Assembly (NCBI RefSeq): GCF_003325755.1
Contig: NZ_QORI02000001.1
Coordinates: 1-64,000, forward strand
DNA from: Pseudomonas sp. SST3
Lineage (GTDB): Bacteria > Pseudomonadota > Gammaproteobacteria > Pseudomonadales > Pseudomonadaceae
Direction of reading: 5' to 3'
Length of the DNA: 64,000 nt
Part shown: positions 18,527 to 27,905 of the stretch, one piece after another
How positions within the stretch are numbered: the stretch's first letter is position 1
Layout: the number at the start of each line of letters is the position of its first letter
The notes under the pieces: model-generated
The model's input: the letters and a program-made list of their open reading frames with translations, nothing else
Told to the model about the DNA's origin: nothing
Databases searched by the model: none
Made by a program: the position numbers and the translations under genes

Positions 18527-19423
18527 TCAGTCGCCACCCACAGCAAAGTTCGGCAGGCTGTTGACTGGCTGGGAAAAGTCGAAGGGAATCGACTCGACGG
18601 CGAGGCCAACGTTGCGTTGGACCACGAAATGCAGATGCGGGCCGGTGCTGTTGCCAGTATTGCCGGATCGTGCGATGAGCGCCCCGGTATCGATTCGCTG
18701 ACCCTCGCGAACTTTCACCGACCCCTTCATCAGGTGCAGGTAGACGCCCATGGTGCCGTCATCGTGCATGATCCGCACAAAATTGCCGGAGGGATTGTTG
18801 CCGCGTCCGCTCTGGCTGTTCTCTATCCGCACCACCATGCCGCCGCGCGCCGCGACGATCGGCGTTCCTTCGGGCATGGCGATATCGGCGGCGTAGCGAC
18901 CCTTGGGCGTGAAGTGGCTGTACTTGCCGTTGGCGCCCTGAGTCAGCCGGAACGGACCACCTCGCCAAGGCAGCGGATAGCGGTAGGGTTTCGGCAGCAG
19001 GCGCGGATCACCCAGCGCATGGCGCAGCCTGGGCGTGTATCTCAGCGGCTTGCTCGGATCGAGCGGCGCCAGAGTCGCCAGGCGGATCTGACTGCGCGGC
19101 GGCAACACCCAACGAATCGGCTTGTCCGGTGCACCGGCGGCATTTTCAACACCGCTCAACTGAAGCTCGATATCCACCGGCGCGAATAGATCGTTGCGCA
19201 CCAGCAAGGTCTCGCCTGCCGCGTGCTTGCGGGTTTCCAGCCTCACCTGGGCGTCTAGCGTCTCGACCATCCGGTCATTGAACGTAAACACGCGCGCGCC
19301 CGGTGCGGCCTGGTCGCTGTAGGTGACCACGCCGTTGGCGTCGGTGTACTTGTAGATGGTCAGGGCCGAGGCCGATGAGGCCAACCAGAACAGCCCGAGA
19401 CAGAGAACGATGCGCCCCAACAT
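18527..19423 (-). CDS. M23-family cell-wall endopeptidase with N-terminal DUF4124-like region
   Basis: Predicted periplasmic peptidoglycan endopeptidase of 298 residues; start at 19423, giving a signal peptide (MLGRIVLCLGLFWLASSASA). Just after it lies IYKYTDANGVVTYSDQ, as in DUF4124 domains. The C-terminal LytM domain has the Zn ligands: HFTPKGRYAADIAMPEGTPI (His and Asp near residue 180) and GPHLHFVVQ (HxH near residue 270). All catalytic residues are present, so it should be active rather than an EnvC-like activator. It is convergent with the CBS protein gene. Confidence 0.85.
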   Translation of the reverse strand: MLGRIVLCLGLFWLASSASALTIYKYTDANGVVTYSDQAAPGARVFTFNDRMVETLDAQVRLETRKHAAGETLLVRNDLFAPVDIELQLSGVENAAGAPDKPIRWVLPPRSQIRLATLAPLDPSKPLRYTPRLRHALGDPRLLPKPYRYPLPWRGGPFRLTQGANGKYSHFTPKGRYAADIAMPEGTPIVAARGGMVVRIENSQSGRGNNPSGNFVRIMHDDGTMGVYLHLMKGSVKVREGQRIDTGALIARSGNTGNSTGPHLHFVVQRNVGLAVESIPFDFSQPVNSLPNFAVGGD

Positions 19424-19585
19424 AACGGCAGACTTCACGGTGGTTATGTATTCAGAAGGCGAGCAGCCTAGCAGCGCAACGGGGCATGCGCGAGCCACCG
19501 ACCGTCGGCCTGTGAAATCGTTCCTTTCGGTGCTCTGCTTTTCGGATGATCGGCAGCTTAGGCGCTCGCCTGGATCGCGCCTCGG

Positions 19586-20500
19586 TCAGGCACCCGGTAC
19601 GAAATGCCGCTGCGCGGTGCCGCGAGCAATCAATCGCGACAAGTAGTCGAGTTTCTGCGGGTCGCGGTCGACGAAACGGAAGGTCAGCTGCAGCCACTCG
19701 CTATCAGGTTTAGGCTCCAATGCCGCAACGGCGTGCAGATAGCCATTGAGACGGGCCACCTCGCCGGCCTCACCCTGCTCCAGATCGAGCACGGCGCTTT
19801 CCAGCACCTGCGGCAGGTTCTCGCCGCGCTTGACCACCAACAGGCCTTCCTTGAGGCTCAGCCCCTTGATTACACAGGCGAGCGTACCCGACGCCAGACG
19901 TAGCTGGCCCTGGCCACGGCCATTCTTGGACGCGGTGGGTTTGGGCGCTCCCGGCTGCAACAGCGGCGAGGCGAAAGCCGCTGCCGGGGAGCTGGCCGGT
20001 GCCGCGGCCGCAGGCTTGACCGCCGCTGCCCGGCCACCGGTCAGCGCAGAGAGCGAGTCATTAGCCATCCCGGTGCTGGTAGGCCGTACCGGGGCACTGG
20101 CGGCCAGTGCGTCGAGCTTGCCCGCGCGGCCCAGCGCCTTGCGCACCTTAGTGGTCAATTGCTCGTTGGAAAAAGGCTTGCCGATGAAATCGGACACGCC
20201 GGATTGAATCGCCTGCACCACGTTTTCCTTGTCGCCACGGCTGGTAACCATGATGAACGGCGTGGTCTTCAGCGCATCCTGGGCGCGGCACCAGGTAAGC
20301 AGTTCGAGCCCGGACATCTCGGGCATTTCCCAGTCGCAGAGAATCAGGTCGAAGCGTTCGCGATCAAGCATCTGCTGGGCCTTGCGACCGTTCACCGCTT
20401 CCTCGATGCGAATACCGGGGAAATGGCTGCGCAAGCCTTTCTTAACGAGATCCCGGATGAAGGGCGCGTCATCCACTACCAGCACATTGACCTTGCTCAT
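19586..20500 (-). CDS. Response regulator with Ala/Pro linker and unassigned C-terminal domain
   Basis: 304 residues; start at 20500 (MSKVNVLVVDDAPFIRDLV). The receiver domain has all key residues: DD near 10, phospho-acceptor Asp in DLILCDWEMPEMSG near 56 and Lys in DFIGKPFSNEQL. A low-complexity linker rich in Ala, Pro and Ser follows (about residues 130-195), then a domain of about 100 residues containing LRLASGTLACVIKGLSLKEGLLVV and SEWLQLTFRFVDRDPQKLDYLSRLIARG, which resembles a PilZ-like beta domain at the C-terminus. No HTH is seen, so output is probably by protein or ligand contact. The partner kinase is not nearby. Confidence 0.75.
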   Translation of the reverse strand: MSKVNVLVVDDAPFIRDLVKKGLRSHFPGIRIEEAVNGRKAQQMLDRERFDLILCDWEMPEMSGLELLTWCRAQDALKTTPFIMVTSRGDKENVVQAIQSGVSDFIGKPFSNEQLTTKVRKALGRAGKLDALAASAPVRPTSTGMANDSLSALTGGRAAAVKPAAAAPASSPAAAFASPLLQPGAPKPTASKNGRGQGQLRLASGTLACVIKGLSLKEGLLVVKRGENLPQVLESAVLDLEQGEAGEVARLNGYLHAVAALEPKPDSEWLQLTFRFVDRDPQKLDYLSRLIARGTAQRHFVPGA

Positions 20501-21174
20501 CAAACGCTCCTGCCTGAAGAGTCGCCAGCATAGCGGTAGCTGCCAATTGAACAAAGCACAGCCGACCAACGTGGCACTTTGACTCCCCTTGGCCGGACGA
20601 TCGCCATTCGCTTGGCGGCTCCGCCCTTGGGCGACGTTCGGCTGGCTCGAAATTCCGCCCCACGACAAGCACAGCCATGGCTGGGTGATTCGACTGCCGA
20701 GCCGAAACCGCAGGCACGCGGTAGTTTTTCAACGCCTGCTCAGCCCTGACGCGCGCGTCAAGCTCGCCTGCTGCATCGAACGGGCAAGCGAAACTGGATC
20801 CTTATCGCCTGATCGGCCAGTTGCGCCTGGCCGATCCCCTGCTACGTTTAGTTCTAAACAATAACTAGAAGAGTCGTATGCCAGGCCGAATGAGCACAGC
20901 CCCAGCGTCCAACGACTACCCGTGCCCCGACACGACGACTGACCTTTTTTCCGGCGCAATGCTCATTGCTGCCGCCCCCCGGATTTTCTTGTATGGCCCG
21001 TATCGCCGCCTGCGCCCGCAACCGTTAGCGCGGCACCCGTCGACATCCGATCGCTGCGAGGGCTGGCGGCCTCTTCTGCCTCACCCCCACGACCCCGTTA
21101 CCCACCGAACCGTCCAGTCGTGGCGGCCCGTACGGGCCGCCCTGGAAGCGGTCAACCCTGCAAGGAGATAGGCG
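20501..21174. other. Divergent intergenic region with a 10-bp hairpin
   Basis: The 674 bases between the response regulator and the ABC transporter hold no convincing gene. They contain a perfect inverted repeat, GATCGGCCAG at 20811-20820 with CTGGCCGATC at 20827-20836, without a T run. Promoters for both flanking genes must lie here. The remaining open frames have poor codon use. Confidence 0.5.
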
Positions 21175-22383
21175 ATGAAGCTTCTGGCAATTACAACGGC
21201 AGTACTGAGCGCAGCAGCCGCGATTCCCGCGTCGGCTGCGGAGATATCCGATGGCAAAGTGAAAATCGGCATCCTCAACGATCAATCCGGTGTCTACGCC
21301 GACTTCGGTGGCAAATGGTCCTATGAGGCGGCGAAAATGGCGGCCGAGGACTTCGGCGGCAAGGTTCAGGGCGCTCCCATCGAGATCGTGACTGCCGACC
21401 ATCAGAACAAGCCGGATATCGCCTCCAACATCGCTCGCCAGTGGTACGACCGCGAGCAGGTCGACTCCATCATGGAACTGACCACGTCATCCGTGGCGCT
21501 CGCGGTGCAAGGCATCTCCAAGGAGAAGAAGAAAATCGATCTGGTCACCGGCGCCGCCACGGTGGAGCTGACCGGCAAGCAGTGCTCGCCCTACGGCTTC
21601 CACTGGGCGTATGACACCCACGCGTTGGCGGTCGGCACCGGTGGCGCGCTGGTGTCGCAGGGCGGCGACAGCTGGTATTTCCTCACCGCCGACTATGCCT
21701 TCGGTTACTCGTTGGAAGAACAGACCAGCGAATTCGTCAAAGCCAAGGGTGGCGAGATCAAGGGCGCCGTGCGGCACCCATTGGCGACCAACGACTACTC
21801 TTCGTTCCTCTTGCAAGCGCAGTCCTCCGGTGCCGAAGTCATCGGCCTGGCCAACGCCGGGATGGATACCGCCAATGCCATCAAGCAAGCCGCGGAATTC
21901 GGCATCGTCGCCAGCGGTCAACGTCTGGCCGCGCTGCTCTTCACCCTCTCGGAAGTGCACGGTCTCGGCCTTGAAGCCGCGCAAGGGCTGACCCTGACCG
22001 AGAGTTTCTACTGGGACCGCGACGACCAGTCCCGTGAATTCGGCAAGCGCTTCTTCGAGCGCACCGGACGGATGCCGAACATGGTTCACGCGGGGACCTA
22101 TTCGGGCGTGATGCAGTACCTCAAGGCGATCGACAAGGTCGGCACCGATGAAACCGAGGCGGTTGCCAAGGCAATGCACGAGATGCCAGTGAACGATCTC
22201 TTCGCTCGCAATGGCAAGGTCGGCGCCAACGGCCGCCTGATCAGCGACGTCTACCTGATGGAAGTGAAGAAACCCGACGAAAGCAAGGAGCCGTGGGATT
22301 ACTACAAGGTCCTCGCCACGGTGCCGGGCGATGAAGCCTATATCAAGCCGGCCGAAAGCGGCTGCGACCTGGCCAAGCAGTAA
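21175..22383 (+). CDS. ABC transporter substrate-binding protein (branched-chain amino acid type)
   Basis: Periplasmic binding protein of 402 residues with a signal peptide (MKLLAITTAVLSAAAAIPASAA). The mature start VKIGILNDQSGVYADFGGKWSYEAAKMAAEDFGG is the Peripla_BP_6 (LivJ-like) signature. Catches the ligand and hands it to the membrane complex encoded by the four genes that follow. The ligand cannot be read from sequence; relatives bind branched-chain amino acids, amides or small carboxylic or aromatic acids. A GGAGATAGGCG ribosome site precedes the ATG. Confidence 0.88.
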   Translation: MKLLAITTAVLSAAAAIPASAAEISDGKVKIGILNDQSGVYADFGGKWSYEAAKMAAEDFGGKVQGAPIEIVTADHQNKPDIASNIARQWYDREQVDSIMELTTSSVALAVQGISKEKKKIDLVTGAATVELTGKQCSPYGFHWAYDTHALAVGTGGALVSQGGDSWYFLTADYAFGYSLEEQTSEFVKAKGGEIKGAVRHPLATNDYSSFLLQAQSSGAEVIGLANAGMDTANAIKQAAEFGIVASGQRLAALLFTLSEVHGLGLEAAQGLTLTESFYWDRDDQSREFGKRFFERTGRMPNMVHAGTYSGVMQYLKAIDKVGTDETEAVAKAMHEMPVNDLFARNGKVGANGRLISDVYLMEVKKPDESKEPWDYYKVLATVPGDEAYIKPAESGCDLAKQ

Positions 22384-22385
22384 GC

Positions 22386-23198
22386 ATGATGGCCAGCATG
22401 AGTGACACAACCGGGGAAGCTGCGGTCTCCCCGGACGCTGGTGAACAGCCCCGCGTCGTGCTGTCGGCGCGCGGGCTGCGCCGCGATTTCGGCGGATTCG
22501 TGGCGGTGAACAACGTCGATCTGGACGTGCATCATGCCCGCGTCCATGCGCTGATCGGGCCCAACGGCGCGGGCAAAACGACGGTGTTCAATCTCCTGAC
22601 CAAGTTTCTGCAGCCTTCGAGCGGCAGCATCAGGCTGCTTGACCAGGACATCACCCGCACCGACCCGGCTAAGGTGGCCCGCATGGGCCTGGTGCGGTCA
22701 TTCCAGATATCCGCGGTATTTCCGCATCTAAGCGTGTTGGAAAATGTTCGCGTGGCGCTGCAGCGGCCCGGCGGACTGGCCACCCAGTTCTGGCTACCGC
22801 TGCGCTCATTGAACAAGCTGAACGACCATGCCATGGCGCTGATCGAGTCGGTCGGCCTGCAGGATGACTACAACAGCCCGGCCGCAGACCTTTCCTACGG
22901 CCGCAAGCGCGTGCTGGAGATCGCCACCACCCTGGCTCTGGAACCCAAGGTATTGCTGCTGGATGAACCGATGGCGGGAATGGGACACGAAGACGTACAC
23001 ATCGTCTCGGACCTAATTCGCGAAGTTGCTCGCAGCCGAGCGGTGCTGATGGTTGAGCACAACCTGAAGGTCGTCGCTGATCTCTGCGATCAGGTGACCG
23101 TCCTGCAGCGCGGAGAGATCCTCACCTCCGGTGATTACCGCAGTGTGAGCCAGGACGCACGCGTGCGCGAAGCCTATATGGGGACGGAAGATGAATGA
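22386..23198 (+). CDS. ABC transporter ATP-binding protein, LivG type
   Basis: Cytoplasmic ATPase of 270 residues. Walker A GPNGAGKTTVFNLL near residue 59, LivG-type signature DLSYGRKRVLEIATTLALEPKVLLLDEPMAGM (signature and Walker B near residues 160-195), and a switch His in MVEHNLKV. Several ATG codons lie at the start; the first follows the previous stop by two bases. The C-terminal REAYMGTE motif is typical of LivG. Overlaps the next gene by eight bases. Confidence 0.9.
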   Translation: MMASMSDTTGEAAVSPDAGEQPRVVLSARGLRRDFGGFVAVNNVDLDVHHARVHALIGPNGAGKTTVFNLLTKFLQPSSGSIRLLDQDITRTDPAKVARMGLVRSFQISAVFPHLSVLENVRVALQRPGGLATQFWLPLRSLNKLNDHAMALIESVGLQDDYNSPAADLSYGRKRVLEIATTLALEPKVLLLDEPMAGMGHEDVHIVSDLIREVARSRAVLMVEHNLKVVADLCDQVTVLQRGEILTSGDYRSVSQDARVREAYMGTEDE

Positions 23199-23901
23199 TG
23201 CGACCCCGCTGTTAAGTGTTCGCGAGCTCAATGCCTGGTATGGCGAAAGCCACGCCTTGCATGGCATCGACCTGGACGTCCATCAAGGCGAGACCGTGAC
23301 GCTGCTCGGCCGCAACGGTGTAGGCAAGACCACGGCGCTGCGCTCGATCATGGGGATCATCCGCAAACGGACCGGCACCATCCAGTTCGATGGCCACGAC
23401 ATGATGCGCGTGCCACTGCATCGAGCCGCCCATACAGGGATGGGCTTCGTGCCGGAGGAGCGCGGCATTTTTGCCACCCTGACGGTGGACGAGAACCTCA
23501 ATCTGCCGCCGATCATCGCCAAGGGCGGCATATCCACGAGCGAGATCTACGATTTATTCCCCAACCTCAAGGAGCGCCGCAACAGCGCCGGCACCAAGCT
23601 TTCGGGCGGTGAACAGCAGATGCTGGCGATCGCACGGATACTGCGGACGGGGACAAAACTGTTGCTGCTGGACGAGCCCACTGAGGGCCTGGCGCCAGTG
23701 ATCGTCCAGCGCATCGGAGACGTGCTGCAGTCGCTCAAGCAGCGCGGCATGACCATCCTGCTGGTCGAGCAGAACTTTCGCTTCGCCAGCAAGGTCGCGG
23801 ATCGTTTCTACTTGGTTGACCACGGGCGGATCGTCGATAACTTCCATGTCAGCGAGCTGCCGGATCGCATGACGATACTCAACGAAACTCTGGGGGTCTG
23901 A
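23191..23901 (+). CDS. ABC transporter ATP-binding protein, LivF type
   Basis: 236 residues, the LivF length. Walker A GRNGVGKTTALRSIMG near residue 38, signature LSGGEQQMLAIARIL near residue 136, Walker B TKLLLLDEPTEGLAP near residue 155, and VEQNFRFA switch region. It starts inside the end of the LivG-type gene and ends one base into the LivH-type gene (TGATG overlap), so the five genes are a tight operon. Confidence 0.9.
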   Translation: MNDATPLLSVRELNAWYGESHALHGIDLDVHQGETVTLLGRNGVGKTTALRSIMGIIRKRTGTIQFDGHDMMRVPLHRAAHTGMGFVPEERGIFATLTVDENLNLPPIIAKGGISTSEIYDLFPNLKERRNSAGTKLSGGEQQMLAIARILRTGTKLLLLDEPTEGLAPVIVQRIGDVLQSLKQRGMTILLVEQNFRFASKVADRFYLVDHGRIVDNFHVSELPDRMTILNETLGV

Positions 23902-24788
23902 TGACGGAGATCTTCGGCGTACCTATCCAGGCGTTTCTCGGGCAGCTACTGATCGGTCTGATCAATGGCTCCTTCTACGCCATGCTCAGCCTCGGTCTGG
24001 CGATTATTTTCGGCCTGATCAAAGTGATCAACTTCGCCCATGGCGCGCAGTACATGATGGGCGCCTTCGCCGGTTATCTGCTGCTGGCGGTTCTGGGCAT
24101 CGGCTACTGGCCGGCGCTGATTCTGGCACCGCTGATTGTCGGCCTGGTCGGCGCGGTGGTCGAACGGCTGGCGCTATCACGGCTGTATAACCTCGATCAC
24201 CTTTACGGTCTGTTGTTCACCTTCGGCCTGGCGCTCGCGCTGGAAGGCGCCTTTCGTTACTTCTACGGCTCGTCCGGCCAACCCTATGCGGTGCCGAGCC
24301 TGCTGTCGGGCGGCTACAACCTCGGATTCATGTTCCTGCCCAAGTACCGCGCCTGGGTCGTGCTGGCGTCGCTATTGATCTGTTTCAGCACCTGGCTGCT
24401 GATCGAGAAGACCAAACTCGGCTCCTACCTGCGGGCCGCCACCGAGAATCCTACATTGGTGCGCACTTTCGGCATCAACGTGCCCTTGTTACTGACCTTT
24501 ACCTACGGGCTGGGCGCCGGCCTGGCGGGACTGGCCGGGATTCTCGCAGCGCCGATCTATCAGGTCAGCCCGTTGATGGGGTCGAACCTCATCATCGTCG
24601 TATTCGCCGTGGTGGTGGTAGGCGGCATGGGCTCGATCTTGGGAGCAGTCATCACCGGTTACATGCTCGGAATCCTCGAAGGGCTGACCAAGGTGTTCTA
24701 CCCCGAGGCATCCAATATCGTGATCTTCGTGGTCATGGCGATTGTGCTGCTCGTGCGCCCTGCGGGCTTGATGGGAAGGGATGGCTGA
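23901..24788 (+). CDS. ABC transporter permease, LivH type
   Basis: Inner-membrane permease of 295 residues with about eight membrane segments. The LivH hallmark LINGSFYAMLSLGLAIIFGLIKVINFAHGAQYMMGAF is near residue 20, and GMGSILGAVITGYMLGILEG near residue 245 is the cytoplasmic coupling-helix region. Overlaps both neighbours by a few bases. Pairs with the LivM-type permease to form the channel. Confidence 0.9.
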   Translation: MTEIFGVPIQAFLGQLLIGLINGSFYAMLSLGLAIIFGLIKVINFAHGAQYMMGAFAGYLLLAVLGIGYWPALILAPLIVGLVGAVVERLALSRLYNLDHLYGLLFTFGLALALEGAFRYFYGSSGQPYAVPSLLSGGYNLGFMFLPKYRAWVVLASLLICFSTWLLIEKTKLGSYLRAATENPTLVRTFGINVPLLLTFTYGLGAGLAGLAGILAAPIYQVSPLMGSNLIIVVFAVVVVGGMGSILGAVITGYMLGILEGLTKVFYPEASNIVIFVVMAIVLLVRPAGLMGRDG

Positions 24789-25773
24789 CATGCAGCAAAC
24801 GACCGCAATATCCGCAGCAAAGCGAAAGCGCTGGAATGTCGAGACGATCCTGATCCTCATCGGTGTCGTCGGGCTGGTCCTGGCGCCCCTGCATTTCTAC
24901 CCCGTGTTCCTGATGAAGGTGATGTGCTTCGCACTGTTCGCCTGCGCCTTCAATCTGCTCCTGGGCTATACCGGCATTCTCTCGTTCGGCCACGCGGCGT
25001 TCTTCGGCGGCGCCGCCTATTTCACCGCCCATGCGGTCAAGGAGTGGGGGCTGACGCCGGAGTTGGGCGTTCTGGTCGGCGTGGTAGGCGCCGCGTTGCT
25101 GGGGTTGGTGATCGGTTTTCTGGCGATCCGAAGGCAAGGCATCTATTCGACGATGATCACCTTGGCGTTGTCGCAGATGTTCTTCTTCTTTTGCCTGCAA
25201 GCCCCTTTCACGCACGGCGAAGACGGCATCCAGGGCATTCCGCGCGGCCATCTGTTCGGCCTGATCGACCTGAAAGAACCGCTGAACATGTACTTCTTCG
25301 TGCTGACGGTGTTCCTGCTCGGCATGTTGGCGATCTGGCGAATCATCAATTCGCCCTACGGCATGATCCTCAAGTCGATCCGCGAGAACGAGAGCCGGGC
25401 GATTTCCCTTGGCTATTCCGTGTCCCGCTACAAGCTGGGCGCCTTCGTCATGTCAGCAGCCCTGGCTGGCCTGGCAGGCGGCCTGAAGGCACTGGTGTTC
25501 CAGTTCGCCACGCTCACCGACGTGAGCTGGCAAATGTCCGGCGAAGTGGTGCTGATGACGCTGCTGGGCGGGATCGGCACGCTGGTGGGCCCGGTATTCG
25601 GCGCGGCGCTGGTGACCACGCTGGGCAATTATTTTGCGACCTCGGAACTGCCGGTCACGCTGGTCACCGGCATCATCTTCATGGTCTGTGTGTTGATTTT
25701 CCGCCGAGGCATTATCGGCGAACTCTATGCGTCACGCCTGGGCCGCAAGATCGAGGGCTCGCGTACGGAGTGA
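24781..25773 (+). CDS. ABC transporter permease, LivM type
   Basis: 330-residue permease. It has the LivM signature AFNLLLGYTGILSFGHAAFFGGAAYFTAHAVK near residue 55 and LLGGIGTLVGPVFGAALVTTLGNYF near residue 260, with about nine membrane segments. Last gene of the transporter operon; it is followed after 11 bases by the end of the convergent parA-like gene. Confidence 0.9.
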   Translation: MADMQQTTAISAAKRKRWNVETILILIGVVGLVLAPLHFYPVFLMKVMCFALFACAFNLLLGYTGILSFGHAAFFGGAAYFTAHAVKEWGLTPELGVLVGVVGAALLGLVIGFLAIRRQGIYSTMITLALSQMFFFFCLQAPFTHGEDGIQGIPRGHLFGLIDLKEPLNMYFFVLTVFLLGMLAIWRIINSPYGMILKSIRENESRAISLGYSVSRYKLGAFVMSAALAGLAGGLKALVFQFATLTDVSWQMSGEVVLMTLLGGIGTLVGPVFGAALVTTLGNYFATSELPVTLVTGIIFMVCVLIFRRGIIGELYASRLGRKIEGSRTE

Positions 25774-25784
25774 TCGAGCTCAGC

Positions 25785-26552
25785 TCAAGCTTCGAGATAA
25801 TCGTGCAACGCGACGAATTGTTGCGTCAGCTTATGCCTCGGGTCGAAATGGATCAGTGGCATGCAGACCTGATGCGACTCGCGCATTCGCACCGAACTCA
25901 TCAGGTGTACCGGCAAAACAGGCAGTCCCTCCGCCAGCAGCTCGTCGATCATCTGTTGCGGTAGCGCCGCCCTTGGCTGGAACTGATTGACCACGATGCC
26001 TTCGACTTTCAGCCCTTCGTTATGGTCTTCCTGCAGCTCCGCGATTTCTTCCAGCAGGCTGTACAGGGCCTGACGGGAGAAGCTGTCGCAGTCGAAGGGA
26101 ATCAAGCAGCGGTCCGCGGCAATCAATGCAGACACGGTAAAGAAATTCAGCGCCGGTGGCGTGTCCAGATAGATCCGCTCGTATTCTTCGGAAAGGTTTT
26201 CCAGAAGTTTTCGCAACTTGTTGATCTTGTGCCTGGCTTCAAGCTTGGGCTGCAGATCGGCCAGCTCGGCCGTCGCGCTGATAAGATCCAGATTCTCAAA
26301 GCGCGTTTCGGTGATCGGCGGCCGCGCCTTCTTGCCCGCTGCGCCGCCGGCCAGCACCTGCTTGAAGAAATCTGCGATGCCAGTGGGCAAATCATCGCCC
26401 GCTAGACCAGTGAGGTAATAGCTGGAATTGGCCTGCGCATCGAGGTCGACCAACAGTGTCCGGTAGCCCTGTGCCGCACTCACCGCGGCGAGGTTACAGG
26501 CGATGCTGGACTTGCCGACCCCGCCCTTCTGATTGAACACGACCCTGCGCAT
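25785..26552 (-). CDS. ParA/MinD-like ATPase
   Basis: 255 residues; start at 26552 (MRRVVFNQKGGVGKSSIACNLAAV), placing the deviant Walker A KGGVGKSS at residues 9-16. The DLDAQANSS motif and RIYLDTPPALNFFTVSALIAADRCLIPFDCDSFS (Walker B and following) complete the P-loop. No partner ParB is adjacent. Orphan ParA proteins like this position cellular cargo or regulate other processes; the role is unknown. It is the last intact backbone gene before the interrupted thyA, on the same strand as it. Confidence 0.85.
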   Translation of the reverse strand: MRRVVFNQKGGVGKSSIACNLAAVSAAQGYRTLLVDLDAQANSSYYLTGLAGDDLPTGIADFFKQVLAGGAAGKKARPPITETRFENLDLISATAELADLQPKLEARHKINKLRKLLENLSEEYERIYLDTPPALNFFTVSALIAADRCLIPFDCDSFSRQALYSLLEEIAELQEDHNEGLKVEGIVVNQFQPRAALPQQMIDELLAEGLPVLPVHLMSSVRMRESHQVCMPLIHFDPRHKLTQQFVALHDYLEA

Positions 26553-26644
26553 GCCACAGCCCTCAAAAATCCCTGGGCGGTCGAGTCTATACGGCAAATA
26601 TGACAATCAGGTGATACACCAGAAAAAAACGACCAGCGCATCAC

Positions 26645-26928
26645 TCAGACAGCGACGGATGCCTTGATGTGCGGGTGCGCTTCATACCCCACCAGTTCGA
26701 AATCCTCGAAGCGGAAGGCGAACAGATCCTTCACAGCGGGATTGAGCTTCATTGTCGGCAGCGGCAGCGGCTCGCGGGTCAGCTGCAGGTCGGCCTGTTC
26801 CAGATGATTGGCATACAAGTGGCAATCCCCACCGCTCCAGATGAACTCACCCGGCTGCAGATCGCAGACCTGCGCGACCATCAACGTCAGCAATGCATAG
26901 CTGGCGATGTTGAAAGGCACGCCAAGGA
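26645..26928 (-). pseudogene. thyA: Host thymidylate synthase, 3' end only (interrupted by island)
   Basis: Only the last ~94 codons of a Pseudomonas-type ThyA remain: [44 protein letters not shown] through [21 protein letters not shown]. The catalytic Cys and the whole N-terminal two thirds are missing. Homology stops abruptly at the Leu of LGVPFN; the codon before it is ATC where a native gene would have Phe. From 26929 leftward bases are unrelated to thyA. The fragment cannot be active. A complete, different thyA lies at 60833-61666, so this marks one boundary of an insertion. Confidence 0.9.
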
Positions 26929-26990
26929 TGTTCATCACCCCAGAATACCGCTCACAACGCCTAATAAACTGACTTCCAGACCATATTTTT

Positions 26991-27013
26991 ATATGTGCAT
27001 TAAATATGTGCAT
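26991..27013. repeat. Direct repeat ATATGTGCAT near the island end
   Basis: Two exact copies of the ten bases ATATGTGCAT at 26991-27000 and 27004-27013, thirteen bases apart, in an AT-rich stretch about 65 bases inside the thyA junction. Spaced short repeats near the end of an integrated element are where recombinases or accessory proteins often bind; this is inference. Confidence 0.4.
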
Positions 27014-27217
27014 GGTATGACCGCAACTCCCATACTGTAAAAATAGCCAGTCCTATGCAAGGGATTTCGTTGCGTGCGGCCAAGCCTTGGGGCTTCACTC
27101 ATTATCATCGCAATATCGTTAAAGATGCTTCTCGTGCTGTGCTTCTCCTCTGATGGCTCAACGGCCCCGAGGATTCGCGTTCTTACCTTTGGCCCTGGGG
27201 CTCCGCCTCGGCTCCAG

Positions 27218-27525
27218 TCATGTGCGAGATTTGTTTTCTCGTTCAATAATCTTGACTGCATCTTCGTCCTCGCCGAATCGTTTCTTAAGAGTGCTGAACG
27301 ACTCGAGAAGATTCTGCATGTGCTCGTTCGGTGGTTCGGAGAGATCATGGTTGCTGCACGTTCCTCCGCACATCTGCCAGCTTAGGCAAAAGCTCCGTGC
27401 GCACTGACTGAACCAGTTCCTCAAATTCGCTTTCAGTGAAAACCCTACGCATGCCGGCATCGTCCAATGCGAGTACGTCCTCACACACATGCTGGATATG
27501 AGCCGAAGCACTTGCTCATGGGGCC
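27218..27525 (-). pseudogene. Remnant of the C-terminal part of an unidentified protein
   Basis: Two pieces in different frames read as one protein tail. The first carries EDVLALDDAGMRRVFTESEF and then ELVQSVRTELLPKLADVRRN, ending at about 27390. The second carries LSEPPNEHMQNLLESFSTLK and ends at 27218. A frame change near AGGAACGTG joins them and no start is present. Composition is like the C-terminus of a large ATPase, but I cannot name it. The gene is broken and lies just inside the island. Confidence 0.45.
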
Positions 27526-27905
27526 ATGAAGCTAAAGGTGAATCCGTTAGTTTGAGTTGCAGCTTTAGGAAAACCAGTGCACAACATCGGGTGTATCAGA
27601 AATAAAGGCGTCGAAATCGAACTCGACAGCACTGTGACAGGCCATGTTCAATCGAGGGAATTACTTGGAGCGCCGTCCGGCAACCAGGCTCCTTAATGAG
27701 CGGATTTGCGGCTCATTCAGACGCGAGTCTCAGTTGGTGGCCGCGCGACGCGCTTAGCAATGCTCATCCTTCGCTAACCGAGAACAACCCTGATTCACCG
27801 CGCTACGACTACTTAGGTGACGGACATCTCGACTGCAGGCTTAATTCAGGCTGGCACCGACTACCCTGAAGGAGTGCCGCAGCGAGACTGCTAATGCCCG
27901 TGCAG
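27526..27905. other. Non-coding stretch inside the island
   Basis: About 380 bases with stops in all frames and no structure that I recognise. Probably degraded mobile-element debris between the remnant gene and the next hypothetical gene. Confidence 0.4.

Noticed and set aside
18515..19189. Plus-strand frame opposite the M23 peptidase
   Set aside because: The peptidase has a signal peptide and all metal ligands; the opposite frame has no recognisable family.
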